DNA of 64,000 nucleotides from Bradyrhizobium sp. CB1015 (GTDB lineage: Bacteria > Pseudomonadota > Alphaproteobacteria > Rhizobiales > Xanthobacteraceae): assembly GCF_025200925.1 (NCBI RefSeq), contig NZ_CP104174.1, positions 4,712,001-4,776,000 on the forward strand, given 5' to 3'. The notes under the pieces were generated by a model that was not told the origin of the DNA, ran no database searches, and saw only the letters and a program-made list of their open reading frames with translations. Shown here in pieces: positions 26,990 to 35,964 of this stretch (positions are counted from its first letter, which is position 1; the number at the start of each line of letters is the position of its first letter). A program made the translations under genes and the position numbers.

Positions 26990-27856
26990 CTATGCGGCGA
27001 CCCATTCCAGCAGGGCGTTTTGTGCGTGGAGCAGGAAAGCCTTCGCGGCCGTGCTCTGACATGCAGGGTGGATCATCGCGGTGGCGTTAACCTCCTTGCC
27101 TCTAGTCACGGGCGGGCAGGGCAGGAAAATGACGTCGCGACGGCAGCTGTCGAGGAGGGGCGCCGATATCTGGTATTGAAGGAGTTGATCCGCCCGTCCG
27201 CCATCGGGCCAGCAATCCGTGATGATCACATCCGCATCGAGCAAGCTGTCCAGACTGGTGCTCGTGGCAAAGTTCGGACTCGCGATATCCTTGATGTGCC
27301 AGTCTTCCGGATAGATCTGCGTCACCTGGATCGGCAGGGAGATCGAGGCTTCGACCCAAGATCGCAGAATGTTGGCGTCTGAAGCGACACCGACAACCTT
27401 CAGGCCCTCCAGCGATCCGCGCTTGTCGTTGACATAGGCGAGATCGCCGAGCGTCTCGCAGGGGTGATTTGATCGCGTTCTGGCGTTGATCACTGGGACG
27501 GTGGCGTGCGCTGCAAGCTCGTGCAAGGTCGACAATTCCCGGGTGCGCACGATCAGGATGTCGAACCAGTTGTCGAGATACTTGGCGAGATCAGCCGTAG
27601 TCTCATGGACATTGAACCGGAGCGGAGGCTGTACCGAGATGCCTCCCATGGCTCTGACGCCGAGATCGAATGCGGTCGTATTCCGCCAGCCGCCATCGTC
27701 GACGATGACGGCCACGCGTTTGCCGGCGAGGCTCTGCGGCATGGCGCGGTCGGTCCATGCGGTCGCGAGCACCTGCGCGCGCGCAACAATGGACAGGATC
27801 GTGTCCGCATCGAGATCCTGAAACCGGAGAAAGTCCCGGCTGGATTCGCTAGGCAT
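26990..27856 (-). CDS. Transcarbamylase-family protein with altered carbamoyl-phosphate loop
   Basis: A 288-residue protein with the aspartate/ornithine transcarbamylase fold. Second-half landmarks are present: NHPCETLGDL (130-139, equivalent to HPxQ.L.D), TDCWPDGG (~214) and LPCPPVTRGKEV (245-256, equivalent to HCLP...EV). The carbamoyl-phosphate loop STRTR is replaced by GWRNT at 56-60, keeping only the arginine. Length is slightly under the usual ~305-330. It may have a different acceptor or no transferase activity. ATG 27856 is chosen because the longer frame upstream overlaps the MAPEG gene. It is convergent with argC and not in its operon. Confidence 0.78.
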   Translation of the reverse strand: MPSESSRDFLRFQDLDADTILSIVARAQVLATAWTDRAMPQSLAGKRVAVIVDDGGWRNTTAFDLGVRAMGGISVQPPLRFNVHETTADLAKYLDNWFDILIVRTRELSTLHELAAHATVPVINARTRSNHPCETLGDLAYVNDKRGSLEGLKVVGVASDANILRSWVEASISLPIQVTQIYPEDWHIKDIASPNFATSTSLDSLLDADVIITDCWPDGGRADQLLQYQISAPLLDSCRRDVIFLPCPPVTRGKEVNATAMIHPACQSTAAKAFLLHAQNALLEWVAA

Positions 27857-27876
27857 GAACCCGCATCGGGGCGACT

Positions 27877-28275
27877 TCAAACCAATCCGAAGATCGCCAG
27901 CGCCAGCACGGCCTGGGCGAGGAAGCCGACGGTGAAGGCGAGGGTGCGGAACACCGGGATTCCAAGCGCATAGACGATGATGTGTGCGACGCGCGACCAG
28001 AAATAGACGGCGCAGGCGAGCACCGTCCATTTCGTGGAATAGTCGATCGCGTTCAGGATCAGCACCAGCGGCGCGAAGATGACGAGGTTCTCGACCGCGT
28101 TGTCATGGGCGAACATCAGCCGGTTCGCCCACTCCGCCTGCGGCTTGTCGCCGCGCGAGGGGTTGGCCATGGCACCGCTCAACCCGCGAACCTGGCAGCG
28201 GTTGATGATGTAGGGAATCCAGAGAACCCCCGTCAGGATCACCGTCAGTGTCAGCCAGAACAATTCGCGTGTCAT
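27877..28275 (-). CDS. MAPEG-family membrane protein
   Basis: A 132-residue inner-membrane protein with four predicted helices. The MAPEG pattern is clear: LFWLTLTVILTGVLWIPYI, then ANRLMFAHDNAVENLVIFAPLVLI, where the conserved R-x-x-x-A-x-x-N-x-x-E is close to the family signature (RA..N..E), and a final FLAQAVLALAIF. Eukaryotic members are glutathione-dependent enzymes, while bacterial members are mostly uncharacterised. It lies 20 bases upstream of the transcarbamylase-like gene on the same strand and may be co-transcribed. Confidence 0.85.
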   Translation of the reverse strand: MTRELFWLTLTVILTGVLWIPYIINRCQVRGLSGAMANPSRGDKPQAEWANRLMFAHDNAVENLVIFAPLVLILNAIDYSTKWTVLACAVYFWSRVAHIIVYALGIPVFRTLAFTVGFLAQAVLALAIFGLV

Positions 28276-28312
28276 AGTGCCGGTCCCCTGTGTCGTCGCT
28301 GGATTGAGGCTA

Positions 28313-28361
28313 GAGCATGATCCGGAAAAGTGAGTAGCGGTTTTCCGAAAAGATCATGCTC
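28313..28361. repeat. Palindromic repeat, family C (GAGCATGATCCGGAAAAG)
   Basis: GAGCATGATC at 28313 and GATCATGCTC at 28352-28361 are perfect inverted arms around TCCGGAAAAG...CTTTTCCGAAA-like inner arms (CCGGAAAAGTG / GCGGTTTTCCG). A sister copy is at 33530-33578. It separates the convergent ends of nothing here: both flanking genes are on the minus strand, so it may end the phaC message. Confidence 0.8.
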
Positions 28362-28397
28362 AAACGATCAGTCTATAAGAAAGCGCGCCAGATTCCG

Positions 28398-30206
28398 CTA
28401 CGCGCGAACTCTGACATAGCTGCCGGGCGCGTCCTCGATCGGCGGGAATGCTTCGCTGCCGACCGCGCGCGCCGGGACTTCCTCGGGATCGAGCTCGCCC
28501 AGCCATTGGCGCCAGTCCGGCCACCATGAGCCCTTGTGCTCCACGGCGCCCTTCATCCACTGCGCGACGTTGACGTTCTTGATGTTGTCGTTGGTCCAAT
28601 ACTGGTACTTGTTCGCCGCAGGCGGATTGACCACGCCCGCGATGTGGCCAGAGCCGGACAGCACGTATTTCACCGGGCCGCCGAAGAATTGCGAGCCGTA
28701 CAGCACCGATTCAGCGGGCGCGATGTGGTCCTCGCGAGTGGCGAGATTGTAGACGGGCACCTTCACCTTGGAGAGATCGAGCAGGGTGTTGTCGAGCACC
28801 ATCGTGCCGGTGGAGAGCCGGTTCTCGAGGTAGCAATTGCGCAGGTAATAGGAATGGTTGGCCTGCGTCATCCGTGTCGCATCGGAGTTCCAGTGCAACA
28901 GGTCGAACGCGCTCGGCTGCTGGCCCTTCAGATAATTGCTGACCACATAGGACCAGATCAGGTCGTTGGAGCGCAGCATGTTGAAGGCCATCGCCATCTT
29001 CGAGCCTTCCAGCACGCCGGCCGTCTTCATGTCGTGCTCGAGCGCTGCGATCTGCTCCTCGTCGACGAACACCAGGAGATCGCCGGCATGGGTGAAGTCG
29101 ACCTGGGCCGCGAAGAAGGTCGCGGACGACACGCGCTGGCGGCGCTTCTCGGCGAGCCAGGCCAGCGTGGTCGCGAGCATCGTGCCGCCGACGCAATAGC
29201 CGGCGGTGTGCACCTTCATCTCGCCGGTGACCTTCTCGATCACGTCCATCGCCGTGAGCGGGCCTTCCTTCATGTAGGCTTCCCAGCCCTTGTTGCCGAG
29301 CCGCTTGTCGGGATTGACCCATGAGACCACGAACACGGTGATGCCCTGGTCGACGCACCACTTGATGTAGGATTTCTCCGGCTTGAGATCGAGGATGTAG
29401 AACTTGTTGATCCAGGGCGGCACGATCAGGAGCGGTGTGCGCAGCACCTTCTCCGTCGTCGGCGAATACTGGATCAGCTGCATCATCTCGTTCTGGTAGA
29501 TCACCTTGCCCGGCGTCGTCGCCATGTTGACGCCGACGACGAGATTGTCCGGGTTGGACTGGCGGATCTTCAGCATGCCCTTGCCGGCGGCGATGTCCTC
29601 GGCCAGCATCTTCAGGCCCCGCGCGAGGTTCTCGCCGCTGGACGCCACCGTCTCGCGCAGCACCTCGGGATTGGTCAGCACGAAGTTCGATGGCGAGAGC
29701 GCGTTGGTGACCTGCTGGACGTAGAACTCGGCCTTGCGGCGCGTGTTCGGATCGAGCCCTTCGGCGTCGCGCACCAGCTCCTGCGCCCATTTGGTCGTGA
29801 GCAGATAGAGCTGCATGACGAAGTCGAAGAACTGGTTCGACTTCCATTCCGGATCGGCAAAGCGCTTGTCGCGCGGTGAGGGCGCGATCGCGGGCTCGGC
29901 GTCCTGACCGGCCAGGCGGCGCGCCGCCGAGCCCCAGAGGTCGAGATAGTCCTTGGCGAGCTTGGTCTGGAGATCGGACGAGCGGGACGTGTCCGACAGC
30001 CAATATTCGGCGACCGAGGTGAATGTCTTGACGACCTCGGCAAGCTCGGCCGGCGGGCGGTCCTGCACCTCGCCGCTCTCGCGCGGCTTGAGATAGGCGG
30101 CGAGCGCCTTCCCGCCGCTCTCCATCGCCCGCGCGACGTTCATCGCGAAGGCTTCGGCATCGAACTTCGTCTCGGGTTTCGGCGTATCGGTGGTGGCCAT
30201 ACTCAT
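28398..30206 (-). CDS. phaC: Class I poly(3-hydroxyalkanoate) synthase
   Basis: PhaC polymerises (R)-3-hydroxyacyl-CoA into storage polyester at the granule surface. The 602-residue protein has the lipase-like box GYCVGG with catalytic C338, the catalytic aspartate D493 in REDHIAP and the histidine H521 in GSGHIAG. Other family signatures are FKxVYxN-like VIYQNEMMQLIQY (~236) and PPWINKFYILDLKPE (~264). The size fits class I enzymes, which act without PhaE or PhaR subunits. ATG 30206 is used, and a second ATG two codons later is equally possible. It is divergent from a lipoprotein gene, and no phaA, phaB or phasin gene is adjacent. Confidence 0.95.
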   Translation of the reverse strand: MSMATTDTPKPETKFDAEAFAMNVARAMESGGKALAAYLKPRESGEVQDRPPAELAEVVKTFTSVAEYWLSDTSRSSDLQTKLAKDYLDLWGSAARRLAGQDAEPAIAPSPRDKRFADPEWKSNQFFDFVMQLYLLTTKWAQELVRDAEGLDPNTRRKAEFYVQQVTNALSPSNFVLTNPEVLRETVASSGENLARGLKMLAEDIAAGKGMLKIRQSNPDNLVVGVNMATTPGKVIYQNEMMQLIQYSPTTEKVLRTPLLIVPPWINKFYILDLKPEKSYIKWCVDQGITVFVVSWVNPDKRLGNKGWEAYMKEGPLTAMDVIEKVTGEMKVHTAGYCVGGTMLATTLAWLAEKRRQRVSSATFFAAQVDFTHAGDLLVFVDEEQIAALEHDMKTAGVLEGSKMAMAFNMLRSNDLIWSYVVSNYLKGQQPSAFDLLHWNSDATRMTQANHSYYLRNCYLENRLSTGTMVLDNTLLDLSKVKVPVYNLATREDHIAPAESVLYGSQFFGGPVKYVLSGSGHIAGVVNPPAANKYQYWTNDNIKNVNVAQWMKGAVEHKGSWWPDWRQWLGELDPEEVPARAVGSEAFPPIEDAPGSYVRVRA

Positions 30207-30461
30207 GAGCAGAACAGTAACGATTCATTCCGTATTCGTCACCGCGAAGCTCGCATGTTTGACGTTAAACACTCTCGAAGATGTGTTGCACTGCGACAAA
30301 TCTTCTTGGTTCCGTCACAATCGGGCCGCACGGCTCGGTTTGTTGGGCATCGGCTGTTTTCTAGCTCGCACCATTCTTGGGCAGCAATGGTTTGAGCTTG
30401 GGCGCGGTCTTGGGTAAGCTTGCCCGGGGCCGTGCTTTGGGACGAGTAGGGGATTTCCCAA

Positions 30462-30737
30462 GTGTTGGCGGTATGGGACCTGCAAAAGACGCTGCCGATT
30501 TGCGGCGCGGTGCTGATCGCGGCGCTCGCCCTGGGCGGGTGTTCGAGCCAGTTCGCGGATCTGGCGCCTGCGGATGCGCCGCCGCGTGCCAGGGAGCCCG
30601 GGACCTACCTGCCGGTGCACGATCTGCCGCCGGATCGCGATCAGGCGATCATCCCGCTGGAGCAGCGCGCCAAGATCGAGGCCGAGCTTGCCGCCGCGCG
30701 CGATCGCCAAGCCGCTGCCGCCAAGGACGCCAAATAG
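30462..30737 (+). CDS. Small lipoprotein
   Basis: A 91-residue protein with a GTG start (30462; TTG at 30465 also possible) and a lipoprotein signal: hydrophobic ICGAVLIAALALGGCSS with the lipobox LGGC at about residue 27. The mature part is proline-rich (PADAPPRAREPGTYLPVHDLPPDRD) and ends in a charged Ala-rich helix. It is probably anchored in the outer or inner membrane. I do not recognise a functional family. The transcription start must lie in the 255-base divergent region shared with phaC. Confidence 0.7.
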   Translation: MLAVWDLQKTLPICGAVLIAALALGGCSSQFADLAPADAPPRAREPGTYLPVHDLPPDRDQAIIPLEQRAKIEAELAAARDRQAAAAKDAK

Positions 30738-30965
30738 GCTCGTGGCCGCGAGACCGGCAAGGTAATCGCTGGCGCGCCCGTGTTGCCGTGCTAAAAGACC
30801 TCGGTTCAGCCAAGAGTCAGGGCGAACGACTTCAGCCTTGGTCGCCGACGATTGCTCTAAGTATTTGATTTTGAGTAATTTTCGCGATGAGGCCCGAGGG
30901 CTTTTAGAATGGCCCTCGTGGCCTGTCGATTCTGTCCTGACCGGTTGCCCGGAGCCCAGAGAGCC

Positions 30966-32186
30966 ATGGAAGAATTTTACCGCATTCGCCGCCTTCCGCC
31001 TTACGTGTTCGAGCAGGTCAACCGGGCCAAGGCGGCTGCGCGGAATGCCGGCGCCGACATCATCGACCTCGGCATGGGCAATCCGGACCTGCCGGCGCCG
31101 GCGCATGTGCTGGAGAAGCTGAAGGAGACGCTGGGCAAGCCGCGCACCGACCGCTACTCGGCCTCGCGCGGCATCCCCGGGCTGCGCAGGGCCCAGGCCG
31201 CCTATTACGCCCGCCGCTTCGGCGTGAAGCTCAACCCCGACACCCAGGTGGTGGCGACGCTGGGTTCGAAGGAAGGTTTTGCCAACGTGGCGCAGGCGAT
31301 CACCGCGCCCGGCGACGTCATCCTGTGTCCGAACCCGAGCTACCCGATTCACGCCTTCGGCTTCTTGATGGCGGGCGGCGTGATCCGCTCGGTGCCCTCG
31401 GAGCCGACGCCGCAATTCTTCGAGGCGGCGGAGCGGGCGATCGTGCATTCGATCCCCAAGCCGCTCGCGCTCGTCGTCTGCTATCCTTCGAACCCGACCG
31501 CCTACGTCGCGAGCCTCGACTTCTACAAGGACCTCATCGCCTTCGCCAAGAAGCACGAGATCCTGATCCTGTCCGACCTCGCTTATGCCGAGGTCTATTT
31601 CGACGAGAGCAACCCGCCGCCCTCGGTGCTGCAGGTGCCGGGCGCGATGGATTGCACCGTCGAGTTCACCTCGATGTCGAAGACCTACTCGATGGCCGGC
31701 TGGCGCATGGGCTTTGCGGTCGGCAATGAGCGCGTGATCGCGGCGCTCGCCCGCGTCAAATCCTACCTCGACTACGGCGCGTTCACGCCGGTGCAGGTCG
31801 CGGCGACCGCCGCTCTGAACGGCCCGGACGATTGCATCAAGGAGATGCGCGACACCTACCGCAAGCGCCGTGACGCGCTGGTTGAATCGTTCGGCCGCGC
31901 CGGCTGGGAAATCCCGCCGCCGGAAGCCTCGATGTTCGCCTGGGTGCCGCTGCCGGAAGCCTTCCGCAGCATCGGCAGCATGCAGTTCGCCACCCTGATG
32001 GTGGAGAAATCCGGCGTCGCGGTCTCGCCCGGCGTCGGCTTCGGCGAGCATGGCGAAGGATATGTCCGCATCGCCATGGTGGAAAACGAGCAACGGATCA
32101 GGCAGGCCGCGCGCGGCGTGCGCCGCTTCCTTGAAAGCGGGATCGAAACGTTGCACAACGTCGTTCCGCTCGCCAATCGGCGTTAA
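30966..32186 (+). CDS. Class I PLP aminotransferase (AlaC / LL-diaminopimelate aminotransferase-like)
   Basis: A 406-residue fold-type I aminotransferase: LGMGNPDLPAP near residue 35, YPSNPTAYV (~173), LSDLAYAEVYFD (~202) and PLP lysine K239 in SMSKTYSMAGWRMGF, with the terminal arginine of YVRIAMVEN. This subgroup is commonly annotated as alanine or LL-diaminopimelate aminotransferase. The closely following homoserine dehydrogenase (28 bases) fits a role in aspartate- or pyruvate-family amino acids. The ATG at 30966 is preferred over an upstream in-frame start at 30909, because MEEFYRIRRLPPYVF is the usual N terminus of this group. Confidence 0.88.
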   Translation: MEEFYRIRRLPPYVFEQVNRAKAAARNAGADIIDLGMGNPDLPAPAHVLEKLKETLGKPRTDRYSASRGIPGLRRAQAAYYARRFGVKLNPDTQVVATLGSKEGFANVAQAITAPGDVILCPNPSYPIHAFGFLMAGGVIRSVPSEPTPQFFEAAERAIVHSIPKPLALVVCYPSNPTAYVASLDFYKDLIAFAKKHEILILSDLAYAEVYFDESNPPPSVLQVPGAMDCTVEFTSMSKTYSMAGWRMGFAVGNERVIAALARVKSYLDYGAFTPVQVAATAALNGPDDCIKEMRDTYRKRRDALVESFGRAGWEIPPPEASMFAWVPLPEAFRSIGSMQFATLMVEKSGVAVSPGVGFGEHGEGYVRIAMVENEQRIRQAARGVRRFLESGIETLHNVVPLANRR

Positions 32187-32214
32187 TTCTCTTCTGCAGG
32201 TTTTCTGAAGTATC

Positions 32215-33531
32215 ATGGTCGCACCCCTGAAAGTGGGCATAGCGGGGCTCGGCACCGTGGGCGCCGAAGTTGTCCGTTTGATCGAAACGCAAGCGCGCGT
32301 GCTGGCGGGCCGCAGCGGCCGCGGCATCCGTGTCGTTGCCGTCACCGCGCGCTCGAAGACGAAGAAGCGCGGCATTGACCTGCGCGGCGTCGACTGGGCC
32401 AAGGATCCGATGGCGCTCGCCACGCATCCGGAGGTCGATTGCTTCGTCGAGCTGATGGGCGGCGCCGGCGATCCGGCGCTGTCGGCGGTGGACGCTGCGC
32501 TCGGCGCCGGCAAGTCGGTCGTCACAGCCAACAAGGCGCTGCTCGCCAAGCACGGCCTCAAGCTCGCCAAGGCGGCTGAAAAGCACGGCGGTGCGCTGAA
32601 TTTCGAGGCAGCGGTCGGCGCCGCGATCCCCGTCATCAAGACGTTGCGCGAGGGTCTTGCCGGAACCGGCATCAACCGCGTCTACGGCATCCTCAACGGC
32701 ACCTGCAATTACATCCTGACCCGGATGGAGCAGGAGGGTCTCTCCTTCGCCGAATGCCTCAAGGACGCGCAGCGGCTCGGCTATGCCGAGGCCAATCCGT
32801 CCTTCGACGTCGACGGCCACGATACCGCGCAGAAGCTCGCCATTCTCGCCAGCCTCGCTTTCGGCACGAAAGTTGCTCAAAGTGCCGTGTATGTCGAAGG
32901 CATCTCATCCATCGCGCCGGAAGATCTTCGCGCCGCCGCCGATCTCGGTTACCGCGTCAAGCTGCTCGGTGTTGCCGTTCGCACCGCCAAGGGCATCGAG
33001 CAGCGCGTGCACCCGACCATGGTGCCGAAATCCTCCTCGATCGCGCAGGTGATGGGTGTCACCAATGCGGTCACGATCGATGGCGAGGGCATTCCGCCGA
33101 TCACGCTGGTCGGTCCCGGCGCAGGCGGTGCCGCGACCGCATCCGCCGTTGTCGCCGACATCGCCGATGTCGCGCGCGGCATTCGCGCCAATCCGTTCGG
33201 CCGGCCGATCGCGCAGCTGCGCGACACCAAGAAGGCGCCGATGGAGCGCCACGAGGGCGGCTATTACATCCGCCTGCTCGCGCGCGATTTCCCCGGCACC
33301 GCGGCCGCGATCGCGACGCGGCTTGCCGAGCAGAAGATCTCGATCGAGTCGATCGTGCAGCGTCATCCCAATGGCGGCGCAGCACCCGCTGACGGCAAGG
33401 CGGTCCCCGTGCCCGTCATCCTGATCACCTATGCGACGCATGAGGACGCCGTACGCCGTGCGCTCGCCGCCGTGCAGAAGGACAAGGTGATCAGCGGACG
33501 GCCGCAGGTCATCAGGATTGAGAAGAACTGA
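32215..33531 (+). CDS. hom: Homoserine dehydrogenase
   Basis: This enzyme reduces aspartate semialdehyde to homoserine, the branch point to threonine and methionine. The 438-residue protein has the N-terminal NAD(P) motif GIAGLGTVGAEV, the catalytic core (ILNGTCNYILTRM, then AEANPSFDVDGHDTAQKLAILA with the catalytic Asp/Lys) and a C-terminal ACT domain from ~350 (YYIRLLARDFPGTAAAIA), which usually mediates threonine feedback. It starts 28 bases after the aminotransferase, probably one operon. Its stop codon overlaps the left arm of a family C repeat. Confidence 0.95.
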   Translation: MVAPLKVGIAGLGTVGAEVVRLIETQARVLAGRSGRGIRVVAVTARSKTKKRGIDLRGVDWAKDPMALATHPEVDCFVELMGGAGDPALSAVDAALGAGKSVVTANKALLAKHGLKLAKAAEKHGGALNFEAAVGAAIPVIKTLREGLAGTGINRVYGILNGTCNYILTRMEQEGLSFAECLKDAQRLGYAEANPSFDVDGHDTAQKLAILASLAFGTKVAQSAVYVEGISSIAPEDLRAAADLGYRVKLLGVAVRTAKGIEQRVHPTMVPKSSSIAQVMGVTNAVTIDGEGIPPITLVGPGAGGAATASAVVADIADVARGIRANPFGRPIAQLRDTKKAPMERHEGGYYIRLLARDFPGTAAAIATRLAEQKISIESIVQRHPNGGAAPADGKAVPVPVILITYATHEDAVRRALAAVQKDKVISGRPQVIRIEKN

Positions 33532-33578
33532 GCATGCTCCGGAAAAGTGTGAAGCGGTTTTCCGGCAAGAGCATGCTC
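33530..33578. repeat. Palindromic repeat, family C, second copy
   Basis: GAGCATGCTC at 33530-33539 and again at 33569-33578, with CCGGAAAAGTGTGAAGCGG and TTTTCCGG between them. It matches 28313-28361 closely. The left arm contains the last base of the hom stop codon. Confidence 0.8.
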
Positions 33579-33669
33579 AAACCATAGAGCACGGTTCGAA
33601 CGAACTGTGGGTGTTGCGAGTTGATGCGGACGGAGATTTCCGTCCCAAACGTTTCGAAGGAGTAAGCCG

Positions 33670-34671
33670 ATGTCGACCCATATTGAAGTCCCCCCGCACG
33701 CCTTGCTCGAGCGCATCCTGACGCTGGAGATCGTGCGGGTGACGGAGCGGGCGGCGGTGTCGTCGGCGCGGTTGCGCGGCCACGGCAACGAGAAGGCGGC
33801 CGACCAGGCCGCCGTCGACGCCATGCGGCGCGAGCTCAACAAGCTGCCGATCCAGGGCACCATCGTGATCGGCGAGGGCGAACGCGACGAGGCGCCGATG
33901 CTCTATATCGGCGAGCAGGTCGGCCTCAAGGCAGGTCCTGAGGTCGATATCGCGGTCGACCCGCTCGAGGGCACCACGCTGTGCGCCAAGAACATGCCGG
34001 GCTCGATCGCCACCATGGCGATGGCCGACGGCGGCACGCTGCTGCACGCCCCCGACGTCTACATGCAGAAGCTCGCGATCGGCCCCGGCTACGACAAGGG
34101 CGTCGTCGATCTCGATGCCTCGCCGGCCGACAATGTCCGCCGTCTCGCCAAGGCCAAGGGCGTCAAGCCTGACGGCATCACCGTTCTCGTGCTCGACCGT
34201 CCGCGCCATGCCGACATCATTTCGAGCGTGCGCTCGACCGGCGCCGCCGTGCGCCTGATCACCGACGGCGACGTGGCCGGCGTCATCCACTGCGCCGATC
34301 CCGACAACACCGGCGTCGACATGTATCTCGGCACCGGCGGTGCACCGGAAGGCGTGCTCGCCGCCGTGGCGCTGCGCTGCATAGGCGGCCAGATGCAGTG
34401 CCGCCTGATCCTCGATTCCGACGAGAAGCGCGAGCGCGCCGCCAAGATGGGCGTCAACGATCCCAAGATGATCTACGGCATCGAAGACATGGCGCGCGGC
34501 GACTGCCTGTTCGCCGCCACCGGCGTCACCACGGGCTCGCTGCTCTCGGGCGTCAAATTCCGCAAGGACGGCGTGATCGAGACCGAGACGGTGGTGATGC
34601 GCTCGGTCACCGGCACGGTGCGCTACATCAAGGCCGAGCATCGCGAGCTGGCGAAGTTCCATCTCGATTAG
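33670..34671 (+). CDS. glpX: Fructose-1,6-bisphosphatase class II (GlpX)
   Basis: GlpX hydrolyses fructose 1,6-bisphosphate (in some species also sedoheptulose 1,7-bisphosphate) in gluconeogenesis and the Calvin cycle. The 333-residue protein carries the metal and phosphate motifs VIGEGERDEAPML (~62), the DPLEGTTLCA signature (~98) and LGTGGAPEGVLAA (~222). AAGGAG lies eight bases before the ATG. It stands alone between two intergenic repeats, not with cbb genes. Confidence 0.94.
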   Translation: MSTHIEVPPHALLERILTLEIVRVTERAAVSSARLRGHGNEKAADQAAVDAMRRELNKLPIQGTIVIGEGERDEAPMLYIGEQVGLKAGPEVDIAVDPLEGTTLCAKNMPGSIATMAMADGGTLLHAPDVYMQKLAIGPGYDKGVVDLDASPADNVRRLAKAKGVKPDGITVLVLDRPRHADIISSVRSTGAAVRLITDGDVAGVIHCADPDNTGVDMYLGTGGAPEGVLAAVALRCIGGQMQCRLILDSDEKRERAAKMGVNDPKMIYGIEDMARGDCLFAATGVTTGSLLSGVKFRKDGVIETETVVMRSVTGTVRYIKAEHRELAKFHLD

Positions 34672-34674
34672 TCC

Positions 34675-34773
34675 GTCATTCCGGGGCGACGCAAAGCGTC
34701 GAGCCCGGAATCCATAACCACGATCGGGAGTATGGATTCCGGGCCTGCGCCTCACGGCGCATCCCGGAATGAC
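34675..34773. repeat. Palindromic repeat, family B, second copy
   Basis: GTCATTCCGGG at 34675 and CCCGGAATGAC ending at 34773 form the outer arms. The inner CCCGGAATCCATA and TATGGATTCCGGG are perfect inverted copies, so two nested stems form. It is the same family as 24767-24859. It lies four bases after the glpX stop and probably ends its message. Confidence 0.85.
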
Positions 34774-34803
34774 CAAGAACAAGTAACATAGAGGGAAGCG
34801 TCC

Positions 34804-35523
34804 ATGTCCGATCTCTCCGCCGTGAAAGCGCTGGTTTTCGACGTCTTCGGCACAGTGGTCGACTGGCGCACCAGCCTGATCACCGACTTCATGTGGTGGG
34901 GGAAGCAGCGCGGCATCAGCGCCGACTGGACGGCCCTGGTCGACGGTTGGCGCGGCCTGTATGTCGCGTCCATGGACGACGTGCGCAAGCACCCCGAGCG
35001 CGGCTACGTCATGCTCGACGACCTGCATCGCCGCTCGCTGGAGCAGCTCGTCGAGAAATTCGCGATCAAGGGCCTCACCGAGGCCGATCTCGATTACCTC
35101 ACCAAGGGTTGGCATCGCCTGAATCCCTGGCCCGACAGCGTCGCCGGTTTGAAGCGGCTGAAATCAAAGTTCGTGATCTCGCCGCTCTCGAACGGCAACG
35201 TCGCGCTGCTCACCAACATGGCGAAGTTCGCCGGCCTGCCGTGGGACCTCGTCATGTCGGCCGAGCTGTTCGAGCACTACAAGCCCGATCCGGAAACCTA
35301 TCTCGGCGCAGCAAGGCTACTCTGCCTCAAGCCGGAAGAGGTGATGATGGTCGCGGCCCACAATGGCGATCTCGCGGCCGCGCAGAAGAACGGATTGAAG
35401 ACCGCCTTCGTGGCGCGGCCGACGGAGTATGGCCCGCTTCAGACGGTCGATTTCGAAGCGACCGGCAAGTGGGACATCGTCGCGAAGGATTTTGGCGGCA
35501 TCGCCGACAAGCTCGGCTGCTAG
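34804..35523 (+). CDS. Haloacid dehalogenase type II (HAD superfamily)
   Basis: A 239-residue HAD hydrolase of the L-2-haloacid dehalogenase group. The nucleophile D13 is in VFDVFGTVVDW, motif II SNGN is near residue 128, the lysine is in HYKPDPE (~161), and motif III is AAHNGDL (~181). Dehalogenases of this group replace the halogen of 2-halo acids by hydroxyl, but many relatives hydrolyse phosphate esters. The FGTVVDW and SNGN patterns favour the dehalogenase group. The start follows AGGGAAGCG by four bases. No halogenated-compound pathway is nearby. Confidence 0.87.
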   Translation: MSDLSAVKALVFDVFGTVVDWRTSLITDFMWWGKQRGISADWTALVDGWRGLYVASMDDVRKHPERGYVMLDDLHRRSLEQLVEKFAIKGLTEADLDYLTKGWHRLNPWPDSVAGLKRLKSKFVISPLSNGNVALLTNMAKFAGLPWDLVMSAELFEHYKPDPETYLGAARLLCLKPEEVMMVAAHNGDLAAAQKNGLKTAFVARPTEYGPLQTVDFEATGKWDIVAKDFGGIADKLGC

Positions 35524-35550
35524 GCCGCGCTTCGCGAGGGCTCGGAAGCG

Positions 35551-35964
35551 ATGAGCAAGCTGATCCCCGAGCCGTATCAGCATCTGCGAACCTTCGCGTT
35601 CGGCGACAGTCCTGCGCTGGCGGACGAATTGGTCGAGCTCGTCGTCAAGGGCATCAAGACCGCGACATGCAGCACCGAGGACGAGCCGAACACGTCTACG
35701 CGCGGTGAGCGCTGGGTCGTGCTCGACGGGCGAGGAAAGCCACGCTGCGTCATCGAATCCATCGAGGTGACATATCGGCGCTTCAACGAGGTCGACGATG
35801 CGTTTGCTTATGACGAGGGAGAAGGCGACCGGAGCCTGGCCTATTGGCGCCGTGCCCATCAATCCTATTTCCGCAGGCTCGGACGCTATAGCGAGGACAT
35901 GATGCTGATGTGCGAGCGTTTTCGCCTGGTCGAGGTCTTCGGCGATGCCGAGACCAATCGATAG
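35551..35964 (+). CDS. ASCH-domain protein
   Basis: A 137-residue protein matching the ASCH fold (related to PUA RNA-binding domains): FAFGDSPALADELVELVVKGIKTATCST near the N terminus, then GERWVVLDGRGKPRCVIE and EGEGDRSLAYWRRAHQSYF. Members bind RNA or modified nucleosides, and some hydrolyse N4-acetylcytidine (YqfB), but the longer members are unassigned. It starts 28 bases after the HAD gene. Its 3' end overlaps the remains of a DUF4269 gene by 20 bases. Confidence 0.87.
   Translation: MSKLIPEPYQHLRTFAFGDSPALADELVELVVKGIKTATCSTEDEPNTSTRGERWVVLDGRGKPRCVIESIEVTYRRFNEVDDAFAYDEGEGDRSLAYWRRAHQSYFRRLGRYSEDMMLMCERFRLVEVFGDAETNR

Noticed and set aside
26756..27382. 208-residue plus-strand ORF after argC
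   Set aside because: It runs through the palindromic repeat and then antisense to the transcarbamylase-like gene. The translation lacks any family pattern.
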